A DNA stretch of 64,000 nt, from assembly GCA_020975725.1 (NCBI GenBank), contig QXJR01000006.1, forward strand, positions 372,001 through 436,000. Reading direction: 5' to 3'. This document shows, piece by piece, positions 11,421 to 22,696 of the stretch; position 1 is the stretch's first letter; each line of letters begins with the position of its first letter. A program made the position numbers and the translations under genes. The DNA is from Picocystis sp. L7 (lineage: Eukaryota; Chlorophyta; Picocystophyceae; Picocystales; Picocystaceae). The notes below the pieces were generated by a model, which was not told the DNA's origin, made no database searches, and saw nothing but the letters and a program-made list of their open reading frames with translations.

Positions 11421-14279
11421 ATGAAGGAGCGTGGTGTTGTACTAATTCTTGGCTGCTCTTTTGTTGTAGGAGGTTACTTCAACGGGGTTATTGCTTGGTT
11501 TGAGACGTTTGCTTCCTACCCTTCAACCATGCCAAAGCACCTTGGATTCAAGAAGTCACAAAGGAAGAGATATGTTGCTAGAGTCAATATAAGTAAAAGA
11601 CCCAAGAATGCGAGTCCGGCACTTCAAGGTGAAAAAAAGGACTTGGATGTGCCCGAAGGATCCACTCCAACACAATTGGTGGTTGATCACGAGAGTGATA
11701 GTCGAGATGAACATGTGGGTATTGAGCTTCTTGATGTGCAATTGGAGGATGACTTAACAGCATGGTCGCATCCACAACTTTTTTTTCAATCGTATCTCTC
11801 CACAAATGGTGTGGCGACAATATATAGAGGCATGGATGAGGTGGTGTTTGTCGTGGTGGGTTTGATGGGCAATCGTACAGTGTCGCCAATGGGAGTGTGT
11901 AGCTTGAAGAAAGTAGATGGTATGTTGATGAGCCATTGCAGTGTTGATGGTTGTCAGGGAAGCGATTGGGCACACATGGACATGGCGACCCGTGGCATCG
12001 GGAAATTGTGCTCTTGTGCCCAGAGCTTGATGCGCGTATTCCCTCGCATTCTTCACGTAGAGATTCCATTCAAACGTGCGATTACAATGCTTAGTGATGG
12101 ATTAGGAATAGATGAAGTAGAAGATATAGTGCATGACATGACATCTAGACCTTTGGGCAAGTCTACCATCGACGAAGCACATCTAGAGCAATGGAGAACG
12201 ATGGCTGGCATTGCTTTCGAGTTTGAGCTAGAGGAGAATGGACTTGCATTCAAGGCAGTTTTTTGTGGGTTGAAAGAGAATGCACATGCTTGGGGACTAA
12301 CAAGGCAATATGGGACACGTGGACAAGAGATCTGCTTGACTTGCAAGAGGCACACAAGCACATGTGTGCATGCAAAATGTGCTAGCCGTTGTTGCACAGA
12401 CATCCTCCTAGATAACAGCGCATATGAACCAAACGATCCTGCGATGGATACACGAGCAAATGAAGTTGAACAATTTGCAAAGCTGGAGATGATTTTCAAA
12501 AGGAGACAACTTGGAAATTTTTTCTATTCAACACAAACGGAGGTCGCGATTGGTATGCACGAAATAACAGAAGCAGTAAGTAGGGTTATGGCTGAAAGCA
12601 TTCGCGAGCACCGCGAGACCCTGGCATTGAATATGGACAATTGCTTTGGAGAGGTTATGGACTCAACCGTTTGTTCAAGGTGCCAAACCTCATCCTTTGA
12701 GCCGAAAAATGATTTTCTAATTGTGAGCCAATACGGGATTGTGCAACTACAAGGAGCTCGGGTTTGTCCTACATGTGCTTGCGACCCGAGGGCTTGTGGC
12801 TTGTTTTTCGTTCCCAAGAGCAGTGCACGAGAGAGTGTCAGCTATCATCAGTACGTATATTTGGTGCGTGACCTAATGCTTTGCTGGAATTCCTTCTCGG
12901 AGACAAAACATTCGTTCATAAGCTTGTTGACAACGCTCGTGAGACAAGGTCAATACTCATCTCCTTCTGCAGGCCTGAACCCAAGGCAATTGATCAAGGC
13001 ATCAAGAGACAGCTTTCGCCAGGCTATGCGAGGTTTGATAGCATCCATTGACATAGACAAGCATTGCCCATTTGAATGCGTTTGCCAAGACGACAAGAAT
13101 TGCAAAAGAATTCACATTGATGGGTTGGTTTTAGGCGTGAAAAGGCAGGCTGCAAGATTTGACCAACCATGGTTGAATTGCAGAAACCCAACCTTCGTGA
13201 AGCCATTCACGCAAAATTATTTACACAAAAAGGCCAGAGATTTGCTATGGAAGCTTGCGACTAGTGGACTTGAGCATCGAGATGTTTTGGAGTTGAGACT
13301 TCAATGTCCTTGGCAACTACAAATATTGCTCTTGGATGGGTGCCTTGTGGAGGATAAATTTCACCTTTAGCACCTAGTGAGGGACCTCAGAGAGTTAGGA
13401 ATGGCCGTTGGATCGCATTACCCATTAAACTCGCTCATACCTCTAGATTGCCGCAAGATATTGGAGAAAATTTGTGCCATGGACTCCATGTGCGAGGCCA
13501 CGGATCCATTGGTTGCTAGAATTTTTTCAAGCAGTAGATTCTTGGGTCTTTCTATGCAATTCCTGATGAAGCTCACAGAAGAAGAGCGACTGTACCCTTT
13601 CTTAAAGTATTTGCTTCTGCGGGTAGAACGAAGCACAGTTGAAGAGCGTCTTGTTGAGACTGGAGAGGGTAGGTCTCATTCAACATACTTGGACTCTTTT
13701 GAGGGTACTTCAAACCTACACTTAATGACAAAGGTAGGAGCCATGGGGCCAAGAAAAAGATGGGTAAGATCAGCGAGACAATATGGAAGAGATAGTGCGG
13801 TCGAACCAGAGAAAGAGCATGCAAGAAGCTTCAGCTTCACCCCTGGTCTCGTTTATTACCTTTGTGGAGGGTGTGAAAATGTTGTGGGGTTCCATGTCAT
13901 CAACGAGAAGAATGCGGAGAGTACAATTGAGATTGTGGAATACCTCTATGCCTTCTTCCAGCATGCACCTGAAGAAATTGTGTATGACAATGGCAAGGAA
14001 CTTGAGTTGGCAGCCAGCCTCCGTGAGCCGTCCTTTTTCGGGAGGACTCGCTACTATCAAGATCAAATGCACCACAGGAATCATACGACTGCTCCTGAGC
14101 ACTGAAATTCCAAACACAACAAAAGCATCAATGGTCCTCTAAGTGAGCAATTCAATGCTTCTGTTCGGTGCCGGCAAAACAGCATGATGTTCAGCTCCCA
14201 AGTTGGATATGTTACCTTGATTTGCGCTCAAGCTCTGTATTGGAATGCCAAGAAGCAACAAAGGTTGAGGGAGTTCTGA
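11421..14279 (+). pseudogene. KDZ-like (cysteine-cluster) transposase of transposon G
   Basis: About 952 codons in one frame, with two in-frame stops, TAG at 13368 and TGA at 14103, so this copy is probably inactive unless suppressed. N-terminal and middle parts carry cysteine clusters (around EICLTCKRHTSTCVHAKCASRCC, and VCSRC...RVCPTCACDPRACG), like CxC domains described with KDZ transposases. A plausible DDE triad is visible: Asp in HIDGLVLGVKR (about 567), Asp in IVYDNGKE (about 856) followed by REP..F and H..NH motifs, and Glu in PLSEQFNA (about 909). A related remnant lies in transposon F. The first usable ATG is 11421. The family name is inferred from motifs and 8-bp target duplications; another cysteine-rich DDE family is possible. 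Confidence 0.65.
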
Positions 14280-14354
14280 TGGATCCCAAATTTCAAAAGA
14301 TATACCACCCATTTTAGAGTGTACCATATTGCAGTTTTCTCCATTGCTCAACCT

Positions 14355-14951
14355 ATGCATCATGTAACCCGCCAGTCTTTTCATCTGCAGTCCCAGGATG
14401 GGCTTTCCCCTCCCATCCTTCCATCACGTCAACACGTTTCGCGCGAGTCCCCCCTAGTCTACGTGACCATTCTTCCTGATACTTTTGCGTGTAAGGAAGA
14501 CTGGTTACGCACCCTTGTTTGCTTCGCCAGCCCCTCGTCCTCCTCGCAGTGTCGTCCTGGCAAGATTCGACCACGTCGCGGCGTCGCGGCTCCCGTCCTC
14601 TTTTCCTCTCCACTTTTCTCCTTCCATTCCCTTCGCATCTGTTTCTACGCTTCGGATGTCGCGTTTCGACCTTCCTTGGCTCCGTCCCTGGTGCGCATGG
14701 ACACGCGCTGCCACCGACGTTCGTCCTGCACGTCGTCCAGTCGCCTGGATGTCCCGGCTGTACGATTGTGTGGGTTTGAGAGAGAGGAGAGACAGGGAGA
14801 GAAAGAGGGGGCCCATTTGCCCATCCGAAACGGGACCGGGGAGCAACGGGATCGATGTCCCATTTACCCCTATCTCGGGAATGGTTCGCCCCACGATCCC
14901 TCATGCCAAGATGCTTCCAAACAGCACGAAAAAATGGACCAAGCCTAGTTG
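14355..14951 (-). repeat. Right terminal inverted repeat of G
   Basis: 597 bp, reverse complement of the left repeat without K. It ends CCAAGCCTAGTTG and is followed by the duplication CTCTACCA. Confidence 0.9.
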
Positions 14952-15295
14952 CTCTACCAGGTCCCTTATGGACAGGGTCCCCCCGTAGTCAATCGGTCAA
15001 AGATTCGACTTCCGACAGCCCCTATACATGGTACACGCTGTGTTGTAATAGATCAGATCCCTTTTGACTTGACTAGCCGTGCACCTCTTGACACCTTCGC
15101 TAGCCACAAGTCCGGATCATCAACAACGCGTTCCAACTCTCGCTTTTGGAAGAAGATATCTACCTCCAGCAACCCCGCAAGTCACCGTTGCTCTTTGAAG
15201 CCAAAGTTCAAGCAGATTCCAAGAAGGCCCTCCAAGAACCCCTTTGTGGATCCACTTAAGTGTTATTCTGTGTTAACATAGTGGGCAGCACCACA
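14952..15295 (+). repeat. 5' LTR of element E, right part
   Basis: Continuation of the E LTR after transposon G, beginning with the duplicated CTCTACCA and ending GCACCACA. It matches 32437-32780 with about nine differences by eye, mostly transitions. Confidence 0.9.
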
Positions 15296-15331
15296 ATTAG
15301 AAACTGAATACAAGTTTGGAAATCTATAACA

Positions 15332-15604
15332 ATGGCACCGAAGTCCAAACCAGCAGCTTCCACCGGCGAAGAAGGTGAAGCAAGTGATGTGCAAAGTTTC
15401 GCATCCGTGGAAGATGTTTCTAGCCTCCGCGAAACGGTGAATCAGGTCACCGCAAGTATTCAAGACCAGTTGGAAAAGTTTCAGACTCAATTCGAGACCC
15501 AAGGACAACATGCTTTGGCCCTCCGTACAACGTTGGACCAGATCCTTCGACACCTCGAACCACCTGGGACGACCTCCGTCCCTTGGTCTTCGACCCACGG
15601 AAAC
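15332..15604 (+). CDS. Element E gag, N-terminal piece
   Basis: Start of the E gag reading frame, 36 bp after the 5' LTR. About 90 residues, with a coiled-coil-like stretch (SLRETVNQVTASIQDQLEKF) as in other Gypsy gag proteins. It is cut by transposon F, whose target duplication ACGGAAAC (15597-15604) is repeated at 21361-21368. Fossil. Confidence 0.75.
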
Positions 15605-16465
15605 CAGTAAGGGTTGGAATGATTTCCATTGAATTTTAGCTGCAATAGCAGCAGTCTTTTCTCTCTGTTCTTCTCCCAGGGGGGTTGTTGCAAATAGCCC
15701 ATATGCAACAAAGGGGGGCCTGGGTGGAAAATCGGCAGTACGCACCCCCTGTCCGCACAGGCCGTCGAAGATGGACGCGGTGGTGGGAGCTACAGACCAT
15801 CGCACACGCGCATGGAGGAGACGCGTGCGCCTGTGCGATGGTCCATGGATCGAAGACGAAGACGACGAGGGGGATGGAGGTGAAGACGATGGAACCATGC
15901 GAAACTAGGAAGTGGGAAGGGACGCACAAACGGCGGATGGAGACGGCCCAGACGCCATGATTTCCAGCCACCTTTGACGTCGAGGTGTCTCGAAATCGTG
16001 GTGGAACTATGCCGAAGGACACATCGAACTTGCGAGAGCCCTTGGATGAAGAATTTGTCGTCAAATGGCCAGTACGAAAGGCCACGAGCGGCAAAGGGAA
16101 GGTATTTTCCTTCCCTGCAAAACCGAACAGGCACCTCTCCCGATACGAGAGCAACGACGTCACGAACAAACACGCAAACGGCTTTCTCATGCGGTACAAA
16201 TGTTCAACACTCGGTTGAAACTGTGCTAGGGAGTTGATAACTCTGCTTCATAACTCTCTACTGACAATCATTGCCAGCTAAAATCAGGAGGAATTCTACC
16301 ATGTGCATCATCCATGGTCACAAATGGAACAGTGACAGCTTCAGCCAGCTGCAAATGGATGGCCAGCCAATGGCACTGCTGGTGGTGCCATTGCATCCAC
16401 CTGCAGGTGACTGGAACCTCAGTGCAGGTGCTGGTGGTGCACCTCCAACCACCTGCAAATGGATC
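15605..16465 (+). repeat. Left terminal inverted repeat of F
   Basis: 861 bp, reverse complement of 20500-21360 with only a few differences. Its inner end includes just over one unit of the 104-bp minisatellite. Open frames inside (for example 15636-16199 on the minus strand) are duplicated in the right repeat and show no protein homology. Confidence 0.9.
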
Positions 16466-16949
16466 AAGAATTTTGGCTGGTCCACCTCTGGTGCTGCTAG
16501 TACAGATGGAGTTGCTTTCACTAGTAGATAAATAGACACCGTTTTGTTGATAATGGTAGTGCCGGTGGGTAGAATGATCAACTGTTGGTGATGATGGAGG
16601 TGGATGCCGTATGCTCCTACTAGACAAAAGGGATGGCAAGTAGGGATATGAAGTAGAAACCATGCCAATTCTTGTGGGAGATTTCATCCTATATTGTGTA
16701 TGTATATTGTACATTTGTCATCAAGACTTTTTGGCTTTAGATGTCTACTTCTTTCGTAAGCAAGATTGAAGACTTCCTTTCGTCTTAGATCTCTTCAGTA
16801 CGCTTCCTCTAGAGTCTTTGCCGCTTCCGTTGCAAAGTTGTGCATGCAATGGATTTATGTGAGGCTTATGAGCTTTGTGCATGGTAGTCTTACATTAAAT
16901 CGACTTCATAAGTATAACAAATGATTACATTTCATTGTTGTCATCATCG
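16466..16949. other. Spacer inside F
   Basis: No gene recognised between the left repeat and the transposase remnant. It probably contains the transposase 3' end and untranslated region on the minus strand. Confidence 0.3.
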
Positions 16950-18050
16950 TGAATGTTTGTGTGCGCTCTTTTCTTCTTGCTATTCCAAAGCAATGCTTGG
17001 GCACATATGAGGATCATGTATCCCGCTTGGTTGCTAAAAAGCATTGAATTTTGTTGAATCCTGATATCGGCATTGTGTTGTTTACTCAAAGGTCCATTGG
17101 TGATTGCTCGATCATCGCTAGTGCAAGAGTGCGCAGGAGCGCTTGTGTGATTCCTATGGTGTGCTTGATCTTGTAAGAAGATTGTGTTCCCATCAAATCA
17201 GGTTCACGCATTGCACAAACAAGTTGTAGCTCCTTTGCGTTGCCATGCACAGTTTTCTTAGGGGGCTCTTCAAAGAAGTAGCACAAGAACTCCATAATGT
17301 CAACTGTGCTTTGTGGATCCCGTCCATGTATAACATGGACACCAACCACTTGGGAGCATGTGCCACCGAGATAATGAATGACACCGGGTACCATCTCGGT
17401 GCTCTTCTTGTACTCTTTTTCTTTGCGAACAGTGGAACTTTTTAAGTAATTCCGACCGTGACGGACAAAAGCACCGTTGGGGCCCAAGCAACCTGTCTGG
17501 GCAAACTCCAAGCTCCCCATCCTTTCGAGTTCCCCATCACAACTTCCATCCACTGGAGTATCATTAACATCCAATTTTAGTAATTTCTTGAATGTTGAAC
17601 TTCTAGCTAGTCTTTCCATCATGTAGTGGCACAAGGACAATTCCTTCTTCCGACTCCTAGTCATCCTTGCAAGGCAAAGAATGGCCATGCCTAAGTGTCT
17701 GCTTTCTCTAAACAACTCTTTGATGTCATCACGACCAAGTACTTCAATCTCTTTGTCACAAAATCTCTTTAAAATTCTTCTCGCACAAACTGGTATAAAA
17801 GTGTTCAAAGCATAAATGGAACCCAACGCTTAACACATTCCTACTAAGCAAAGAACAACTCCCAATCGCCCGTTCCTTGATATCAAAATGTGGTCACGCA
17901 ACATTCTAAGTGGTCCTATGAGATTTGTTTTTGCTTCGTCTAAATCACCAAGTTTGATTCCTTGAGTCCCAAGGTCCCACAATACTTTTCTGACGTGTGT
18001 TGGAGGACAATTCTTGTTGTAGGGAAAAACCATTGTGGATTCCTTGAACT
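16950..18050 (-). pseudogene. KDZ-like transposase remnant of F (C-terminal half)
   Basis: Homologous to the C-terminal 370 residues or so of the G transposase: for example VPGVIHYLGGTCSQVVGVHV against TPGLVYYLCGGCENVVGFHV, and AMREPDLMGTQSSYK against SLREPSFFGRTRYYQ. The copy is decayed. The N-terminal half with the cysteine clusters and first Asp is absent; the second Asp is replaced (HGN for YDN); the Glu motif reads SKQ instead of SEQ in a shifted frame; and an in-frame stop lies between the pieces ending at 17827 and 17830. It cannot supply transposase. Confidence 0.75.
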
Positions 18051-18792
18051 TGTTCCAAGATCTTTACCGCACAATGGAGAACATGGAGGAGGTCGAGCAC
18101 TTCACTCCATTGGGCTTGAAAGTCAAGAAATCAGCACTCAAAAGTTTGGGAGTGAAATGAAAAGTTTGAAAAGAGTATGTACCAACGATGAGTACTTAAA
18201 CGTGATTGTGCTATTCTCGAAGGATGGCAAGAATGAGCATGTAGCATGTTTCGAAGACCTCGATACCATTCCAACTGCCAACTATTGGCCTGATGAAGGT
18301 GGGCATATGGTAAGGGAGTGTAGGAAGCGAGCGCGTGGAATTCGAATCAGAAGAACAAGAGTGGCGATTGATTGTTGTCTTTCAATAGACCAGCAATGCA
18401 TTGCCGTGAGAACATGTCAACGAGCGATTACAAATTGCATTCTTGGAAAACCCAAGAGTCTTTTCTTCCGGCAATGTCGTACCTCTAGTAAGGCCCACAA
18501 AAACAAGGAGAAGTTACTCCTCAGCAAATTTGCCCCATGCTAGCCATTTGGTGTGCATGGCTGGAAACCAATGACACGACCTTCTGTGAAGCAAAAGGCA
18601 GATGCATCTGCCCAACTTGAAATCTTCATCCGAAATATGATTCCCGCTCAAGCAAGAGATGTGTTTTCGATTTCGCAAGCTTGGGGAGAAATAAAAATTT
18701 TCGAGTACATCACTGAAAAATCGAGTGAAAGGTCAGCAGGTGGTACAGAGTATTCAAATGATAGAGCTTCATCACGATCTCCACTACAGTAG
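18051..18792 (+). pseudogene. Accessory gene remnant of F, unknown function
   Basis: Plus-strand protein homologous to the G accessory protein: SIDQQCIAVRTCQRAITNCI here against SLQQNCVAIRYVQKAIVSNI in G, and downstream helices also align. The frame is interrupted by a stop at 18541-18543 and then continues (to 18792). The N-terminus is missing at the deletion junction with the transposase remnant. It is transcribed away from the transposase, as in G. Confidence 0.6.
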
Positions 18793-19003
18793 GACAACCA
18801 ATGCTAATGGTGCAAGACATGTTGTAAAATGGGTTACAAGCTTCTTAAGCAACCAAACATAGTCCCTTGCCTAACAACTTCTCCAACGTCCTCAATGTCC
18901 TCAATTTGCATCATATCGAATAAAGCTCAACCACCATGGATCTCCAAGATGAACCACCTTCGCCTCCATGAGAAGCAAAGAAAGTTATCTTCACACATCT
19001 GCA

Positions 19004-20640
19004 GCTGGCTGGAGGTGCACCACCAGCACCTGCACAAAGTTTCGATCCATTTGCAGGTGGTTGGAGGTGCACCACCAGCAGCTGCACTGAGGTTCCAGTC
19101 ACCTGCAGGTGGATGCAATGGCCCCACCAGCATTGCAATTGGCTGGCCATCCATTTGCAGGTGGTTGGAGGTGCACCACCAGCAGTGCCATTGGCTGGCC
19201 ATCCATTTGCAGGTGGCTGGAGGTGTACCACCAGCATCTGCACAAAGTTTCGATCCATCTGCAGGTGGTTGGAGGTGCACCACCAGCAGCTGCACTGAGG
19301 TTCCAGTCACCTGCAGGTGGATGCAATGGCACCACTAGCAGTGCCATTGGCTGGTCATCCATTTGCAGCTGGCTGGAGGTGTACCACCAGCAGCTGCACT
19401 GAGGTTCCAGTCACCTGCAGGTGGATGCAATGGCCCCACCAGCATTGCAATTGGCTGGCCATCCATTTGCAGGTGGTTGGAGGTGCACCACCAGCAGTGC
19501 CATTGGCTGGCCATCCATTTGCAGGTGGCTGGAGGTGTACCACCAGCATCTGCACAAAGTTTCGATCCATCTGCAGGTGGTTGGAGGTGCACCACCAGCA
19601 GCTGCACTGAGGTTCCAGTCACCTGCAGGTGGATGCAATGGCACCACCAGCAGTGCCATTGGCTGGTCATCCATTTGCAGCTGGCTGGAGGTGTACCACC
19701 AGCAGCTGCACTGAGGTTCCAGTCACCTGCAGGTGGATGCAATGGCACCACTAGCAGTGCCATTGGCTGGTCATCCATTTGCAGCTGGCTGGAGGTGTAC
19801 CACCAGCAGCTGCACTGAGGTTCCAGTCACCTGCAGGTGGATGCAATGGCCCCACCAGCATTGCAATTGGCTGGCCATCCATTTGCAGGTGGTTGGAGGT
19901 GCACCACCAGCAGTGCCATTGGCTGGCCATCCATTTGCAGGTGGCTGGAGGTGTACCACCAGCATCTGCACAAAGTTTCGATCCATCTGCAGGTGGTTGG
20001 AGGTGCACCACCAGCAGCTGCACTGAGGTTCCAGTCACCTGCAGGTGGATGCAATGGCACCACTAGCAGTGCCATTGGCTGGTCATCCATTTGCAGCTGG
20101 CTGGAGGTGTACCACCAGCAGCTGCACTGAGGTTCCAGTCACCTGCAGGTGGATGCAATGGCCCCACCAGCATTGCAATTGGCTGGCCATCCATTTGCAG
20201 GTGGTTGGAGGTGCACCACCAGCAGTGCCATTGGCTGGCCATCCATTTGCAGGTGGCTGGAGGTGTACCACCAGCATCTGCACAAAGTTTCGATCCATCT
20301 GCAGGTGGTTGGAGGTGCACCACCAGCAGCTGCACTGAGGTTCCAGTCACCTGCAGGTGGATGCAATGGCCCCACCAGCATTGCAATTGGCTGGCCATCC
20401 ATTTGCAGGTGGTTGGAGGTGCACCACCAGCAGTGCCATTGGCTGGCCATCCATTTGCAGGTGGCTGGAGGTGCACCACCAGCATCTGCACAAAGTTTCG
20501 ATCCATTTGCAGGTGGGTGGAGGTGCACCACCAGCACTTGCACTGAGGTTCCAGTCACCTGCAGGTGGATGCAATGGCACCACCAGCAGTGCCATTGGCT
20601 GGCCATCCATTTGCAGCTGGCTGAAGCTGTCACTGTTCCA
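19004..20640. repeat. 104-bp minisatellite with higher-order 208/312/416-bp structure
   Basis: About 15 to 16 tandem units of roughly 104 bp. Each has a TGCAGGTGGTTGGAGGTGCA core, a CACCAGCAGCTGCAC or CACCAGCAGTGCCATTGGC segment, and CATCCATTTGCAG. Identical blocks recur at spacings of 104, 208, 312 and 416 bp, so variants are arranged as higher-order repeats. The array runs into the right inverted repeat of F (from 20500), and a short piece sits at the inner edge of the left one. Because 104 is not a multiple of three, long open frames appear on both strands; these are not believed to be genes. Confidence 0.95.
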
Positions 20641-21360
20641 TTTGTGACCATGGATGATGCACATGGTAGAATTCCTCCTGATTTTAGCTGGCAATGATTG
20701 TCAGTAGAGAGTTATGAAGCAGAGTTATCAACTCCCTAGCACAGTTTCAACCGAGTGTTGAACATTTGTACCGCATGAGAAAGCCGTTTGCGTGTTTGTT
20801 CGTGACGTCGTTGCTCTCGTATCGGGAGAGGTGCCTGTTCGGTTTTGCAGGGAAGGAAAATACCTTCCCTTTGCCGCTCGTGGCCTTTCGTACTGGCCAT
20901 TTGACGACAAATTCTTCATCCAAGGGCTCTCGCAAGTTCGATGTGTCCTTCGGCATAGTTCCACCACGATTTCGAGACACCTCGACGTCAAGGGTGGCTG
21001 GAAATCATGGCGTCTGGGCCGTCTCCATCCGCCGTTTGTGCGTCCCTTCCCACTTCCTAGTTTCGCATGGTTCCATCGTCTTCACCTCCATCCCCCTCGT
21101 CGTCTTCGTCTTCGATCCATGGACCATCGCACAGGCGCACGCGTCTCCTCCATGCGCGTGTGCGATGGTCTGTAGCTCCCACCACCGCGTCCATCTTCGA
21201 CGGCCTGTGCGGACAGGGGGTGCGTACTGCCGATTTTCCACCCAGGCCCCCCTTTGTTGCATATGGGCTATTTGCAACAACCCCCCTGGGAGAAGAACAG
21301 AGAGAAAAGACTGCTGCTATTGCAGCTAAAATTCAATGGAAATCATTCCAACCCTAAGTG
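20500..21360 (-). repeat. Right terminal inverted repeat of F
   Basis: 861 bp, reverse complement of 15605-16465. It ends CCAACCCTAAGTG and is followed by the duplicated ACGGAAAC. Confidence 0.9.
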
Positions 21361-21368
21361 ACGGAAAC

Positions 21369-22625
21369 GCCCCAGTACCAGCCCCAAACCAGCCCCGGTC
21401 AGGGATACCCCAGGATTCACCCAGGAACCCAACCCAGGATTCCCCAGTATCCCTTCCTACTGGACTCCAAAACCTGACCTTACAGAAAGCTTCCAGAGCT
21501 TCCTTGGGATTGCAACAGATTGCTTCGAGAGTGGGCAAATACAAACCCGAACAGCCCAGAAAGTTCAATCTGGACCAGGGACAGGAAGCCACTGCACTAC
21601 AAATTGTTACTCTTAAAGGACAGTGGAAAGCCTTTGGTATGAACCAAAACTGGAATGAAATGGAGATTCTCGCTACGATACTCACTGAAGGCTTGGCTGG
21701 AAAATATTATGATTGGGCCAACAATCAAGAACAGTTTGAGTCCACACAATTCAGTAGCCTTCATGATTTCTTCGAGCGGCTTGCGAAGTTCCACCTGGCT
21801 GAAGAACCGATCACGAAAACGCTTGTGGACATACAACGCGCGTGGCAGCGACCGGACGAATCCCCGCAAGAATTCGCCACCCGTCTTGATGGGTATCAAG
21901 CTGTACTCAAGCACTTTGGACAGGAATCAGGAGCCCAACTCCATGATGATAAGAAGCAATTGCAATTCCTGACAGGCTTGCAACGTTACATATCGCAGCA
22001 ACTCCATACCGCTTTCATGGGAAAAGCTTTGGAAATGGACAAGACAACTTTGTCCATACTCACAGAAATGCCGTTCGCCCGAATCGTCCAGGCCGCGCAA
22101 GCGATATGGCAACAGCAGCAGCAAAACAAATTGCGTGCTACGATCGTCCGCAACAAGCCGCCCTCGTATTCGATGCCGAACGTCACGAAGCCACAATCAG
22201 TCCATGCTACCACACAAGATGAGGAGATCAAAAACTTTACGAAGCGCCAGCTTTCCTTCCGCCAGCGATTCCTACATAAAATTCTTACACCCGATCAGAT
22301 CAAACAAGCAAGAGAATTGAATTTATGTCTCTGCAGAATCAAGAAAGCACTGGTGTGTCTCTCCAGCGACCACATCGCCCGTGACTGCCCGTTACGAAAA
22401 GTGATGGCAGGAGATAGCGATCCCCCCGCGGACTATCCAGGACATCATCAGTCACACTTCGTTGAAAATGAAATCTCTGAAGATAATGATGAAGAAGATC
22501 CTCAGGAAGACATGGATCCCGAGAGTTGTTACATTCTAGACATGGACCTTTCCGATCCCGTGTTGGAACAGATTTACTGTGAAGAGGAGGAGGCCCCGGA
22601 AAACGGTCAGGCCCTGTCTCACTGA
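21369..22625 (+). CDS. Element E gag, main piece
   Basis: Continuation of E gag to the right of transposon F. It contains a Gypsy-type capsid region: FNLDQGQEATALQIVTLKGQ, then WANNQEQFESTQFSSLHDFF and WQRPDESPQEFATRLDGYQ. A zinc-knuckle-like Cys/His stretch and an acidic tail follow. It lies directly before the protease region in another frame, as usual for LTR elements. Fossil. Confidence 0.8.
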   Translation, partial: APVPAPNQPRSGIPQDSPRNPTQDSPVSLPTGLQNLTLQKASRASLGLQQIASRVGKYKPEQPRKFNLDQGQEATALQIVTLKGQWKAFGMNQNWNEMEILATILTEGLAGKYYDWANNQEQFESTQFSSLHDFFERLAKFHLAEEPITKTLVDIQRAWQRPDESPQEFATRLDGYQAVLKHFGQESGAQLHDDKKQLQFLTGLQRYISQQLHTAFMGKALEMDKTTLSILTEMPFARIVQAAQAIWQQQQQNKLRATIVRNKPPSYSMPNVTKPQSVHATTQDEEIKNFTKRQLSFRQRFLHKILTPDQIKQARELNLCLCRIKKALVCLSSDHIARDCPLRKVMAGDSDPPADYPGHHQSHFVENEISEDNDEEDPQEDMDPESCYILDMDLSDPVLEQIYCEEEEAPENGQALSH

Positions 22626-22696
22626 GTGGTGGACAGGCAGAGCAAAGCAAACTAGACACCACTCATGGCACAGATCCCGCGATCGGTAACGATCAG

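Larger units (their letters stand above)
3509..14951. mobile_element. DNA transposon G, KDZ-like with long terminal inverted repeats
   Basis: An 11,443-bp element inserted in the 5' LTR of E. It is flanked by the 8-bp duplication CTCTACCA (3501-3508 and 14952-14959); removing element plus one duplication gives an LTR of exactly the 3' LTR length (436 bp). Ends are GAGTAAGGCTTGG and CCAAGCCTAGTTG, like the ends of transposon F. Terminal inverted repeats are 597 bp once the K insertion is discounted. It carries two outward-facing genes: a decayed accessory gene on the minus strand (4965 to about 8360) and a cysteine-rich transposase on the plus strand (11421-14279). A near-perfect 785-bp internal palindrome lies between them. 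Assignment to the Kyakuja-Dileera-Zisupton group rests on the transposase character and 8-bp duplications. Confidence 0.8.
15605..21360. mobile_element. DNA transposon F, internally deleted relative of G
   Basis: A 5,756-bp element inserted in the gag of E, flanked by the perfect 8-bp duplication ACGGAAAC (15597-15604, 21361-21368). Ends are CAGTAAGGGTTGG and CCAACCCTAAGTG, matching the G ends. The terminal inverted repeats are 861 bp and more than 99 percent identical by eye. It holds remnants of both family genes: the C-terminal half of the transposase (minus) and part of the accessory protein (plus), abutting near 18050. This looks like an internal deletion that removed both N-terminal halves, leaving a non-autonomous copy. 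A 104-bp tandem array fills much of its right side. Confidence 0.85.

Noticed and set aside
15636-16199. 187-codon frame, duplicated at 20766-21329
   Set aside because: It is part of the inverted repeats of F, with no protein-family features; several frames on both strands are open.
19004-20640. CRISPR-like tandem array
   Set aside because: Units are adjacent 104-bp repeats without unique spacers, in a eukaryotic transposon; this is a minisatellite.
15608-21357. 3-bp TAA duplication suggesting a Harbinger element for F
   Set aside because: The perfect 8-bp ACGGAAAC just outside the CAGTAAGG/CCTAAGTG tips, and the shared tips with G, explain the ends better.
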